Assembly (NCBI GenBank): GCA_005281725.1
Contig: SSBO01000014.1
Location: 603,087 to 636,739 of the forward strand
Length of the DNA stretch: 33,653 nucleotides
Source: Wuchereria bancrofti
Taxonomy: Eukaryota > Nematoda > Chromadorea > Rhabditida > Onchocercidae
Direction: 5' to 3'
Shown: positions 1-11,600 of the stretch, one piece after another
How the letters are laid out: the number at the start of each line of letters is the position of its first letter
How positions within the stretch are numbered: position 1 is the stretch's first letter
Notes under the pieces: model-generated
Database searches by the model: none
Seen by the model: only the letters and a program-made list of their open reading frames with translations
Told to the model about the DNA's origin: nothing
Position numbers and translations under genes: made by a program

Positions 1-115
1 TTGCTGCAGCTGTTAAATTTTAAAACGACATACATTTAATGCTCTCTGAGAGAGAATAATATAACAATCATTGTTGTTTTTCAGGTGGGTCCATTTGCGC
101 TTGTTTTGGGAAGGC
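1..115 (+). repeat. Dispersed repeat family R, copy A (cut by window edge)
   Basis: Shares GAGAGAATAATATAACAATC-type core and ATTGTTGTTTTTCAG with copies B, C and D. It is followed by a GGGAAGG...GG segment and an A-rich tail (120-195), also seen after copy C. It is cut off at position 1. Confidence 0.7.
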
Positions 116-294
116 GGAGCGGAGGTTGGCGGAATGTAAAAAATAATAAAAATTAAAAAAATTTAAAAAAATTAAAAAAAAAGAAAAAAAAGATATGTAA
201 GTGAGGGAATGACTCGATAGGCATTATGTTTCCCGTACCAGGTATTTTTTTTTTTCCATTTTTTCGTAATTTGTTTCCTTATTCAATGTTGTTT

Positions 295-450
295 CCTAAG
301 TCTTTATCAGGTGAGCATGAAGAGGCGAGTGAAAATTTTTAAAATAATGCTAAGGATATTGGAGTAGAACTTGCTACACTTCCAGAATTTTAAGACATTT
401 AATGCTGTATGAGAGAGAATAATGTAACACTCGTTGCTATTTTTCAGATG
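295..450 (+). repeat. Repeat family R, copy B
   Basis: Pattern: T-rich tract, TATCAGGTGAGCAT, GAGTGAAAATT, AATGCTAAGGATATTGGAG, CTTGCTACACTTCC, GAGAGAATAATGTAAC, then TTTTTCAGATG. Alignable with C and D by eye over about 150 bp. Confidence 0.75.
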
Positions 451-540
451 ATTTTTTCTGTTTTTTAATGAAACAGATGGAAATGAAATGGAGATTTAGC
501 AACAATTCGCTGAAGATGAAGAGCGAAGATATTGGGTTTT

Positions 541-1535
541 ATATCTCCTTTTAATACTTAGTATTATCGATTTAATATTTAATATTTTTTCTTTTAATAT
601 TGTCGGTTTAATATTTAGCGGGTGCCATTATTAAGGTTTTTTGTTAATATTTCGTTAATGTTTCGTTTGTTCTTGTTTTGGGGTTTTTTTTAATGATTTT
701 GTTATGTATTCTAATTTTTCTGCTCTGTATTTCCTTTTTAATTTGTATGTTCCTATTTTTAGAATTTTTTAATGATTCTGTTGTGTATTCTGATTTTTCT
801 GTTTTGTGTTTTCTTTTTGATGATTTTCTGTTTTCTAATTTATTGGTTTGAGGTTATTCTATTAAAATTAAAATCGTATTTTCGGTTCCACCACAAGCTT
901 GTATCAAATTCGTAATTTTCTTTAACAGTTTCTTACCTGAAGAAAAGCTGGATGCAAATGTCAGATGTTAAATAGCACTTTAGCTTAAACGATTTAATCA
1001 AAAGCATTTACTATGGGGATGAAATGTGTTTTGACATCAGCAAAAACAGGTAATTTGCGACCGGATCCACGCAAGATCGAACATTCTAATGTAGGAATGT
1101 GGAAGTTCTTTTTTTAAGTTCTGAAGAGACTTGAAAATACTTTATTTTTACTAATCAGGTTAATTCTGCGCAGATCAAAAAATGATGCTTATAAATTGTG
1201 AGGGGGATGGAGGTCTTATTACGATTTAAAAGGATTTTATTCTTTTTTTTGTAGTTTTGTATTTTCTTGTTTGCTTTACTTATATAATTTTGCGCGGTCA
1301 TTTTTTTCACTTTTTTTCTCCAGCTATTACATGTTTATCTGTTTGCATGTTTTTTTGTTCATTTCATTAATTGCATACTCTTCCCCTGACTTCACAAAAT
1401 GCATTTCGTCATGGCTTCATATTTATAACTCAAGTTATGGATACAGTATAACTTAAAGTTAACTTCAGTTGTGGTCACATTCTGAAACAGTAATGTGAAA
1501 GCACTTCTAGTGTATGTTTTGCTCCCTGGCCGAAA
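541..1535 (+). repeat. Diverged duplicated block X, copy 1
   Basis: Collinear with 4740-5810. Clear anchors: ACAAGCTTGTAT...TAATTTTCTTT (894-920), TTTACTATGG (about 1007), CTAATCAGGTTAA then AAAAAATGATGCTT (1152-1192). Indels interrupt it. No coding potential seen on either strand. Confidence 0.75.
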
Positions 1536-1884
1536 CTACAAAACTGAAATCCATGACCGGAACTCCTTTGCGTCGTAATCGTTTTCTTTATTTTAGTAAT
1601 GCAGTTTTCAGTCCTCGTTATCCACTACACCATCTTATTTCCACCAACGTTATGTATTCACTAAAAAGTGCTGGTTCAGGCATGGTAAAGCATAAAAAGT
1701 AACAGGAGAAAATAACCTCATGCATTGTAGTGGTTACTTATTATACCTATTCAATTACTTTCATGATGTCATTATTATCTCATCGAATCATCAAAAAATT
1801 TTTATGAGCATGGGTTGCTAAATCCATCTCTGTTGTATTCAGGGGATCAGGATTGATAGTACAAGAAAGTTCGTTTACGTAGTT

Positions 1885-2110
1885 GACCATTTTTTTCTTT
1901 TCATTTTTTATTTCTATAGCTGGTTTCTTTATACGGTGGAAAAGTAGAAAGTTTTTTTAAATGATGTTAAGGATGTTAGATTAGGACTTGTTAAAGTTCC
2001 TAAATCTCAAGTTAATGTGTGGAATAATGAGAGGGAATAATGTAGCAATCATTGTTGTCTTTCAGATGGATTCAATGATTCGATCGTACTTGTTTAGGGA
2101 AGGAAGAGGG
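1885..2110 (+). repeat. Repeat family R, copy C
   Basis: Contains AATGATGTTAAGGATGTTAG, CTTGTTAAAGTTCC, GAGGGAATAATGTAGCAATC and GTCTTTCAGATGGATTCA, followed by GGGAAGG and a long A-rich tract (2120-2395), as after copy A. Confidence 0.75.
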
Positions 2111-2473
2111 CTAGTTCACAAAATATAAAAAATAAAAAAAATGAAAGAATCTTTTAAAAAATTTGAAAAGAATGAAACTTTAAAGAAAGAATAAAAAATA
2201 GGGAATTTAAAAAATCAAAAATTTGAGAAAAAATAAAATTAAAAAAACGAATTTGAAAAAATGAAATAAGGAATTTAAAAAAATGAAAATTTAAAAAAAA
2301 AACGATAATTCAAAAAAAAATCAAAAATGAAAAAATAAATTTGAGAGGGTAAGAAAATTTGAAAAAAAAAAGTAATTCTAAAAGAAAAAAAAGGAGATGA
2401 ATGAGGAGGAGGGAACAGGCGAATGGAGGAAAGGGGAATTGAGTGGACGTTGCTGTCTCACACGGACATATGG

Positions 2474-2660
2474 TTTGTTTTTTTTCTTTTCATCTTTTGT
2501 TTCCATTCAGGTAAATATCGACGGAAGAGTGAAAAGTTCTTAAAATAACGCTAAAGATGTTGGAGTAAAACTTGTTATAGTTCCTGAATTTTAAGACAAT
2601 ACATATGAAATAATAAGAGGGAATAATATAGCAGGCATTGTTGTTTTTCAAATGGATTCA
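2474..2660 (+). repeat. Repeat family R, copy D
   Basis: Contains TTTCCATTCAGGTAAATATC, GAGTGAAAAGTTC, AACGCTAAAGATGTTGGAG, CTTGTTATAGTTCC, GAGGGAATAATATAGCA and TTTTTCAAATGGATTC. Best match is copy C. The AG present in the other copies is AA here. Confidence 0.75.
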
Positions 2661-3747
2661 TATGTAAAGGAGTGTAAGGGAGGTAAGGGTAATTTGAGCG
2701 AGTGAAGGAGAAATTGTCATAATGATGTCGCCGGTAACCATGACGTGGAGAGCGGGTAGGAATATTTTAAGGATTCGCTGGTCTTGTAAGCTTTCATTTA
2801 TTTTAAGAGGTAAAAATGGCATATGAATGTTTGGCAAATTTTATCTATAAATTTTGTGAATCCAATTAGCCTACACTTAATTTAATTTCAGACAGTCGAG
2901 GACGATAATCATTGCGGTTCTTGCTGTTTGATTAGTGCTGGTTGTCATTAGTACAAAAAAAGATTTGTTGGCAAGATCAAATAAGGTAAGCAGCTTTAAA
3001 ATGGTTTTAAAACGCCTTGACTCACACGTAAACAAGTGAGTTTAACCAGTCATAAAGCGACATGCTGCAATCCAAGCATGAGTCAAAATTTAACACTGAC
3101 TGACAGGGTTGTGTGTAATTGCAGGAGTACTTTCGGCCAGCAAAACAGGGATCACAAGAAGCCGTCCTGGAGATGGAGTTTATAGGCAGAAGATGAGGAA
3201 ATGTGGAAGGATTAGGAGTGTATTAGCAGAAGAATTTTAATATGAACAGATTTTATTCGGCGTTTTTTGAACAAATTCGATTCGGCAATTCAATATTTCA
3301 AGAACACGAGAGACAGCTCCGCAGAGGATAAATAGTGGCATGAAAATATGACAATTTAATGGGCATTCAACAGATTGTTAGTATAATTTAATATTTACTG
3401 TGTATTTATTCCTTCTTTTTATTGTATGAGCCCAACATTGTACGATATTGTTCAAGATCAGTAAAGCTATTGTCGATATTGTAGAGTAACAACAGCAACA
3501 ACAACATCTTATTAAAATGTTCACTGATAGATTTGATGCCATAAGCAGGAAATGTTATCCATGATACCAGCATGTTGCTACGCCTGTGAAGAGAAAAATC
3601 CTAAAGCGGTGTTGAAGCTTTTTACCATTATCACATAAGAGTAATCTTCTAGAGCGACTACAAATAGATTTGGCAGCACCTTAAGCAGATGTATACATAG
3701 TAATTGAAGTTGAGGAGTGCGTTATCATTTATAGCTTTAATGTTTTT

Positions 3748-3801
3748 GGACGGTCATATGCTCAACAGATTTAATTTCGTTGGATGGTCATATGCTTAAC
3801 A
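3748..3801 (+). repeat. Short 34-bp tandem duplication
   Basis: GGACGGTCATATGCTCAACA (3748-3767) is repeated as GGATGGTCATATGCTTAACA (3782-3801), two differences in 20 positions, offset 34 bp. Confidence 0.7.
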
Positions 3802-3871
3802 ACTCATAATTCAAATTAGTTGCAGAAATATATCGCGCCTTATTTCATTTTTTTTCGAATTCTCCATACTG

Positions 3872-4069
3872 ATGATCTATTTTATATTTTATTATTTTAT
3901 TTTTATTAATATTTTTTTCCCTAAATACAAATTCTGCATAGATCCAGCCTGTTTCATTAAAAACATCAATACCTACAGTAGTGTAAATCCCGTTAAATTA
4001 ACAAAAAAGGAAAGAAAACATAAAAAAAGACGAAAGTTATCGTTGTGCGACATCTGCGGTATGCAGTAA
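3872..4069 (+). other. Small open frame with hydrophobic start, doubtful gene
   Basis: A 65-codon ORF: a hydrophobic first 16 residues, like a signal or anchor segment; then FCIDPACF; a Lys/Arg-rich stretch (KKERKHKKRRK); then LCDICGMQ. A donor-like GCG|GTATGC lies within its last codons and would join in frame to the Cys/Trp-rich frame of the 4213 segment. Codon content is AT-driven and no homologue is known to me, so chance is the default. Confidence 0.15.
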
Positions 4070-4212
4070 AAGGGTGGATAACACGTACGTCCAAGATGCA
4101 CAGTCAGAGTAATGGTATAGTTCACGATTCTTAGCTATGCTTTCTAAATGTTGCCTTTTCGCAAAAATTATCTTTCCAAAAAATTAATAGACTCATTAAT
4201 TGTACCATTCAG

Positions 4213-4349
4213 GTTTCTGGGCCAGCTACGGCCAAACGGATAAGTGCAGTTGTTGGACTCCGTGCCTTCGGTGGGTGCTCGAGAGTCTATAAGGTCCTGA
4301 TAGGTGCGCTACTCGTTAGGTCCCGTAGACTAGTATGTCAACATTCTAA
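4213..4349 (+). other. GC-rich, splice-bordered segment of unknown nature
   Basis: About 52% G+C by hand count (71 of 137) with about eight CpGs, in DNA that is otherwise very AT-rich. It is preceded by TACCATTCAG (acceptor-like) and followed by GTAAGTAAG (donor-like). One frame is open throughout (begins VSGPATAKRIS); another, Cys/Trp-rich, is open to a TAA at 4290. No family recognised; a structured RNA or a transposon remnant is also possible. Confidence 0.4.
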
Positions 4350-4739
4350 GTAAGTAAGCTGTTTGCAACTTCCACGAATTTTAGTTTTGTACAAACTGAA
4401 ATATTAGACGAAGTAGAAGTTATGAAGTTGGCCTAATGATTTTCTTATGAGTGGATTTTTTTTTTTTTCAGAATTGTCGACATTACTTTTCTTGACAAAA
4501 AGTGATAAAAGAATTAAAAAGCAAAATATGAAAATGATAGAGAAATGCAAAAGCAAATATAAAAAACAAAAAAGAAGGAACAACAAAAGGCATTTTTTTC
4601 TTCACTTGAATTCCGAAGAAGGGATTGTAAAAATAAATATATCTTACAATTGTTATTCTGATGTGCTCTGATCAAAAAAATTAAATATGAACTCTTTTTT
4701 GACGGCAATGGATTTTTAAAAGTTCAACCTCTCATCTTT

Positions 4740-5810
4740 CTAGTTTGGATTTCATTTTGATTAATTTGTCATTTATTATAAGATTTCCAGTGTTTTTAAA
4801 TATTTGATCACTATCCTTTTCCTTTTTGAGTTTTGTTAATATTTAATAGATGCTTCATTTTGTTTTTATTGTTTCTGGGATTTTTTTAACTGCGATTTTC
4901 TGCACTGTTTTTTGGAACCTGGCTACATTTGGCTTATCAGGTGGCTATCAGCTATTTTCAAATTTATTAGTTTGTTAAGGCTATGTAGTAAATTATTTTA
5001 AAAATATATTATTATATTCAGTTCAAATATCAAGTAGTTAGGTAGCAAATTTTATATTGCATAATTAAAGGAATATTTCATTATTGTACTGGGTCAGTGT
5101 CACCAAAATAATTAGTGTTACAATTTAATGAAGTCATGTTTTCACCCCATCTACAAGCATGCATAAAACTTATAATTTTCTTTGACAATTTCTTACTGAA
5201 GAAAACTTGAAATGCTGACAGCAGTTTTGTTCAATGATTTCATTGAAAATGTTTACTATGGAAAACAGAAGGGTGATTTGAATTCTGCGAAAAAAAGATA
5301 GTACGGATTTATAGAAGGTCGAGTATTCCTCCATGGCAGTGTTTTTCCTCTTTTAAATTTTGAACACTTGAGAATATTTGATTTTTGCTAATCAGCTTAA
5401 CTTTCTGCGTGCACTAAAAAATGATGCTTCAAAATAGGAAGGAAAAAAAATTTTGTATTATTATTTGAAAGAATTTTATTTGCCGCTTTTTTTTACTTTT
5501 TTGGGGATCATTTTTTTTTTTTAATAGTACCGTTTGCGGCATGTTTTTTTCGTTTATTGTCATAATATGGAGCTTTTTTTTATTTTACTGGTTGCACATT
5601 TGTCGTTATTTTTATCCAGTCAGGTTCTTTTGTAACTTTATTAATTGTATGCTTTCCTTGTCAGCTTCAGTTATTATATAATTTTTCGCGGTTACTTTCT
5701 AAATACTTTTTCACATGCTTTACAGTGGTTTTGCTTTTCATGTCTGACATGCAAAAAAAGAAATGGCTGATATGCGGTGTACCAATATGTCTAGTTTTAT
5801 GCTCCCATGT
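4740..5810 (+). repeat. Diverged duplicated block X, copy 2
   Basis: Same order of anchors as copy 1: ACAAGCATGCAT...TAATTTTCTTT (5153-5180), TTTACTATGG (about 5251), CTAATCAGCTTAA then AAAAAATGATGCTT (5389-5430). It follows repeat D at a distance of 2.1 kb, whereas copy 1 follows repeat B by about 0.1 kb. Confidence 0.75.
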
Positions 5811-8518
5811 ATAGATGATGCTTTATCTGCCTTTTAAAATATTACTTTTTTTTCAAAGTAAATGCCGATTTATAATAAATTAGTTCTAGCTATTTCTTTG
5901 CGCCTAAATATATCTAAATAATTGCTAGTTTGAAGTTAATTTGAACATTTAGTGTGGTAATTATCTTATTGAAATATTAAATTTTGTGTGTCTTCACTTT
6001 TTTGTAAGTGGGAAAATTTTAGCGCATTTTAATTTTTCGGCTGCTTGTTCTTTCATTGTTGTAATTCTGACAATTTTAGTAGTAGGACTTTCTTATAACC
6101 ATATCGGTAAACGGAACGCCGTTTCAGAAAAGCAAATAAAATATTATGCATATGGCAGCCTCAATTATAGCAAAGTGTTGTGATTTATTACGAACTGGAA
6201 GTTGGGTTGAAAACACGATTAACCTATTTGGGAAAGGATGTGCTTAAATTACGCAAGTCGTCAAAGTGGAAATTTTCAAATGAAGAGTTGCTGAATAAAG
6301 AAATAATTATGTACGTACGAGATGTAATGAGACTTCAGCATAATTAAAGGACATATTCTCTGCACAACGCTTTTTTCTTTTCAAAAATTCAGATATCCTA
6401 GTGGATTTGAGCATTAATTTAGAGTGCTATGACTATTTATAAAATGAGAGGTAAACCAGAAATAGAGATTTGTTAGCAAGAAATCAATGGCAACACACTG
6501 TATTTCCTAAAGTACTTTATTAAAGTATTATTTTTGCGCATCCAATTACGTTTCATTTTTTTTTTAAATTTACATATGAGTTAAGTAAAGTAGGCCTTGT
6601 CATTGCTATTACTGTTATCTGTGATATTTACGATTTGATTCCTTCAAAACTTTTAAAATCATCATTGGTTGCATTCCCTAACTTTGAAAGTGACAGTTTT
6701 ATGATGAATTATGGCAACACGGATAGAAATGATTTTTGGTTGAAACTGTGGTTTTATGATATATATATATAAACTTTTTTTTTCTGCTAACAAAAATGCA
6801 CCATGAAATTAAGGAAACATCAATCACTGACACTCATTATCATGAATACTTTGCATAGAAAACTATACAACGTAAAAACAGAAATTCATTATTTGACTTC
6901 CTTTGAATGGTGACGATTTTCTGAATCACCGTAATCAGTGCAAACAATAATCTGAAAAGTGATGAAGTTGATGATGCTAAATTCCTCAAAATATCGAAAG
7001 TAAAAATGCACACTGCAAAAGTGCACAAAATGCACACTTGATCAAGTGTATTTAACAAATGCTTTAGAACAAATAGGAAATTCAACCTACAATTTTTTTT
7101 TTTTTTTTGAGCACCTTTGTTTAAAAAATTTTACTATAAGTGACACATTTCAAGGGACTGAATCATGTGTGAAATAAATACCGATAATATAATGTGTTTA
7201 TGAATACATCTGATATCTAAACGAATAAGGAATTAGGATATTTTGTTCACAGTGTATTATTTGATCAGAAATATTTTCATCTTTTCATCAATGAATTTGC
7301 ATCGAATGAATTTATCGAATTTATTTAAATTATATGATTATGGAAAGCGATTTAATATGTTTTACCCAAAATTTACTTTCACAAGCTTATGACAGCATAT
7401 TTTAATTTCGGGAGTATCTGAGAAATACTTGAATGTTTCATCTCATTCTAGTTTAACAAATTTGATAAATAAAATATATCCAGTTTCAGGAGTAAACGAA
7501 GTACAAGTTTCTAAAGAAATAAATTAATTGTTGAGTTGTTGAGCTAAATACTTTCAAGTGCAGGAGATTCAATATTTGGCGTGTTTATCCTGTGCAGTGC
7601 AAAAGTCTTTTAATTAACCAATAGAAGAGCCATCCCAAAAAAAGAAAAAAAAAAAAACAAAAAACTTCAACCGATATGGATAAGTTAATAAATATGCAAA
7701 GCTAACAAATAATAAAAGAAAGATTCGAATTAGGCAGTAAATTTTGATAGGCAAGTTTTTGCAAATAGTTTGCAAAAATGGGTTTTATCTTTATACTTGA
7801 TTTTAAATCTAATTTTTGGAGAGAAAATGGCGCAGTAATTTTCTCTGACATTGAAACTACTATCCAGAATCTGCAGTTGAAAGAAGCCCAATCTGTAATC
7901 TTATGTTTTCTAATCAATAAATTCATGAAATGTGGCGGTGATGAATGACTGGTAGCTGAAGATCATAATTTTAAACAATTGAAGAAGACTGCAATTTATT
8001 ATTTTATCAGCAGGTGGAGAAGAAAGTTGCGAAGAAAATGAATGGATAAATCAAATAAATAAAACTATTCCATTTTATTACCTACCAATCGGTTGACTTG
8101 TCATTACAGTTTTTAATATTATTTAGAATAGTCTAATTTAAATGATCTGCCATGAAATCGCCAAAAAATATAGCTGTTGCAACGAAATGCTTTCTCGAAA
8201 TGGATCTGAACTCATCATCTATACACTAATGTAGAGAAGAAGTAATGAGAACAAGGATATTGAATCTGTCATTTTGGAAATAGTAAAAGGAATGTTGTGA
8301 AAAACAAAATGTCTCATACCTTCATTAATTTTTGTTTGTCACTGAACAAGACAATGAGATATGAAAGTGATAAAATCACTAAACAAATTAAATGTGTCAA
8401 ACACACACATTACTATCACATCAAAGATATCACAATATTATGCGTCAAGAAAACTCAAACAATAAAACTGATACTTAAAATATAAATTATAATATTGATA
8501 AAAAACAAAACAGAAATT
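5811..8518. other. AT-rich DNA with no supported gene; includes likely 3'UTR
   Basis: No protein or RNA gene seen. Open frames here (5986-6183 plus; 6840-7085 and 7702-7926 minus) lack splice or start support and have AT-driven composition. The 8080-8518 end is probably the 3'UTR of the mbr-1-like gene. Confidence 0.5.
8074..8079 (-). terminator. Candidate poly(A) signal for the mbr-1-like gene
   Basis: AATAAA on the minus strand, about 440 nt past the stop codon. Another AATAAA lies near 7992. In DNA this AT-rich, such hexamers are common by chance, so the 3' end is not settled. Confidence 0.3.
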
Positions 8519-8673
8519 CTATGAAGGGACTGCAGATGTCGCAGAGGTCAATACAACTGCCCTCATAGCTGGTGCTGCACCAACATCATTCATCGTTGGA
8601 TTCGGCAACGGTAACTGCTGAGGTGAATTCTTCAATGGCGAACTTTCCATGTAACTGGAATTGGTACGATGAC
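8519..8673 (-). CDS. mbr-1: mbr-1-like exon 13 (residues 632-682 and stop)
   Basis: Acceptor ACTTTTTCAG; 155 nt ending in TAG at 8521-8519. It encodes a Ser/Pro/Asn-rich C-terminus (ESSPLKNSPQQLPLPNP, then ATSAVPS). Short C-terminal tails of this kind follow the second HTH in the family. Confidence 0.88.
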
Positions 8674-11600
8674 CTGAAAAAGTATAATTTTCTCGAGTTT
8701 AAAATAAAAAATTCGAAAGTAAGCATACAATTTGAAATTAGCTCTTTGCGTAATTAATTAAATAGACATATTTGATATCTGAAAAAATGTGGGTTACATG
8801 AAAGTGTGATTATAAACACTAGCATCAAATTCTTTCCTTTTCCATTTATTCTGGAGATTTACGATTATAATTGCTAAAATATGAGTGCAGCTTTTCTAGT
8901 TTTTGGTTAAACGACCATAATAAATTACGATGAATTATTTAAGAAAAAAAAAGGCTTAGAGTTAGTTTAATTTCGGTCATTAATTTTAAATGTTATTCTT
9001 TTTTCCCAACTTGACGGTTTACATTAATGATATTTAGACATGACCACGAAAATACTACTCACAGAATTTTAGTCATAAAGTTTGGAACTACAAATAAATA
9101 GAAAAAATTGAGTTATTACCGGACTTCGTTGTCTCAAAAATATTTTCTGCTGCTGTCTTCTTACATTTTGTACGTGTCAAATTTCTTTCCTTAACTTTAT
9201 ATTCTAAAGTTGAGTGAGGTACCCCGTAGAAGCTACCAGCACGATGAACCGACATTTCACCGCGACGAACTGATCGGACTGCTTCATCTAGTGCATCCTT
9301 CTTATATTTTCTGCAGTGCATTAAACAATTTAAAGTTATCGTTTGATGAGAAACATAACGAATGTTTTAAAAAAATCCAAACAGAAATCTTTAAAATATC
9401 TTTAAAATAAATAATATACCTGTATTGGCCTCGTTTCGGACGTGATTTTTTCCAGTCGAGTTGGTTTTCAGTAGTATTTGTTGGACTTCTACCAGTTTTC
9501 TTTTCTTCCGCATGAACATTTTTTGGTTTGGCTGTTTGTCGATGAGCAAATGGTGACCAAAGCGATTTTTTGTTCTCCATAATTGGCTCATCATTTGCTG
9601 TAGTTTAAAATTGTGCTAATAATTTATATGTTTCATAGACTTAGAAATATCAAGCAAAAAGAAGTAATACCATTAATCGATTCCTGATTAGCAAAATGAG
9701 GCTTATTATTTAGAACAGTTTCCTGAATAATTTCCGGCACAGACACACCATCAATTGCTACAAGTGCCTGTTTAGGAGGTAAAATAATCCTGCAATAGTA
9801 TGTCGATGACATTTGCTTTTTTTTTTTGAAATTTCGACAATAAATCTATAAATTTTCTTATTTCGAATCCCTTGATTAAAAATAAATATTCTTAAAGAGT
9901 AAATTACTCACTCAGTAGAACCAGCATTAGCATCGTTTGGAAAAGGCACCGTAGTAGCTGGTTGAGACTGAGCTCTGTTCGGTGTTATCATGGTACCAAA
10001 ATTATTTATGCCCTTCTTTTTCCCACCAGTACCATTTGTACGCTGATCCTCAGCTGCATCAAGCTTGTAGATTTTGTTGCGTAATGTTGATCTATAATCC
10101 ACGCAAATTAAAGTACGAAAATTAAAAAACTCAGTTACACTTTCCTTCAAGGTCATATTGAATTGGTTTACTTAAACGTATGTTTTTGCAATCAAGAGAT
10201 ATTTGCAGTTAAGCTTCTTACAATCTTTTAAATCTTTCTGAAATTTCTTTTTTGGTAGTAACAAGCTATGTAATAGTGGAAACTAACCTTGGTATTCCAT
10301 AAACCACACTAGCTCGTCGTGTTCCGAGTCGGCCACATCGGATATCTCGTACAGCAGCATCTAAATCAGCTTGGGTATAATTTCTCTTACTCATCGACGA
10401 ATGGATAGTTCGTGTTCCAATCATATTCTTCGTTTGGCTGATTGCAGAATTATTTTCCTCATCCCTGAAATATTGTTATAAATCATTTCCTGAAAGTGAC
10501 AGTTACAATTGAATTCATCAATTTTTAGCTATCAAAATGTATGGTTGCATTGTTTGCTTATCACCAATAAATGAAAGGGAAATAAATGAGTTTGTTCACT
10601 TCATTTATTGACCATTTAATTAACTAATTGATTGATAATGATGGATTAATCAATCAGCTGATCAGCTGCTTAAAAAAAAAAATCACGAATATTTAATTGT
10701 ACAATTTCCAGGACATAGAATAACGAATAGAACTTTTGAGCAAATATAATATTGCTTGACAAATTGAATGAAGTAAGGCAAATTGCTACATTTTTAAATG
10801 CAATTACAAGATGAGAAAATTCAATAATTTTTTTTTTTTTTTTTTTTAAAGAACTAAAAATGTTAATACATACTTAGGAAGAGAATTCGGTGATTTGTCA
10901 GAGATAGCATTGATTAATGCACGCAATCGTCTTCCATCTCGAGAATTATGAGCCGATGATACAGCGCATTGCGTAGCTGTTTGAAGAGCACGACGTGAGC
11001 TCAGATCTAATGGTTGATCTTCTTCAATCATTCCATTACTGCTATTCCCTCCTTCCTTGTAGAATGGTCTTGGTCGTTCCAACAGTGATTCATTGCTAAA
11101 CGATGATTTTGATAACCCTGCAAGAAGGACAATAACATTGCACTTAAATTACAATTAATTCATACTTCAGTTTAATTTAACTACACTTAAGTCTAAATTA
11201 ATGAATTTAATTTGAATCCTAAAATATTAAATGGAAAGATTTGAAAGAAAAAATAAATTGATCTTTTTTATGATTATCAAATGATGACTAAACTTATATT
11301 CTCTTCAATAAAAACACTTTAAAAATCCTTAGTTAAAAAATTTGTTTTTTAGTTATTTTTCTAATTCTTCGCTGACAGAAACTAAGCTAATCTGTTGCAT
11401 GATCTTCCTGTAAAATCACTTATCCCTAGGTTATAAAACGCATTTTAGGAAGACAGTTCGATTTTCTAGAAAACGTTAACAATAATTCTTCTTATAAAAA
11501 TTGGAAGATATGGCATTCAAGAAAACAAGAATCCTGCTTTGCAGAACTTACAGTCCATTGTAACTTATGAGGAAAAATGAACCACTGTCACATTTCTTAA

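Larger units (their letters stand above)
2660..4740. other. Segment present only in the second duplicated unit
   Basis: Lies between repeat D and block X copy 2 and has no partner after repeat B. It holds exon-like pieces with splice-type borders (2891-2986, 3125-3239, 4213-4349), a small open frame (3872-4069) and short repeats. No gene model I can defend emerges from joining them. Confidence 0.5.

Noticed and set aside
1514..1702. 62-codon plus-strand frame
   Set aside because: It is best explained as the opposite strand of a tRNA-like relic; no other support.
541..5810. Blocks X1 and X2 as the two LTRs of a retrotransposon
   Set aside because: The short repeats before each block are duplicated too, no reverse transcriptase or integrase frame lies between, and the copies are strongly diverged.
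6840..7085. 81-codon minus-strand frame rich in Leu/Phe/Ile
   Set aside because: Looks membrane-like only because of T-rich codons; no start context or splice partner.
7702..7926. 74-codon minus-strand frame downstream of the mbr-1-like stop
   Set aside because: Not joined to any exon, AT-driven codons, no homologue recognised; probably 3' flanking DNA.
9210..9410. 66-codon plus-strand frame
   Set aside because: Shadow of exon 12 of the mbr-1-like gene on the opposite strand.
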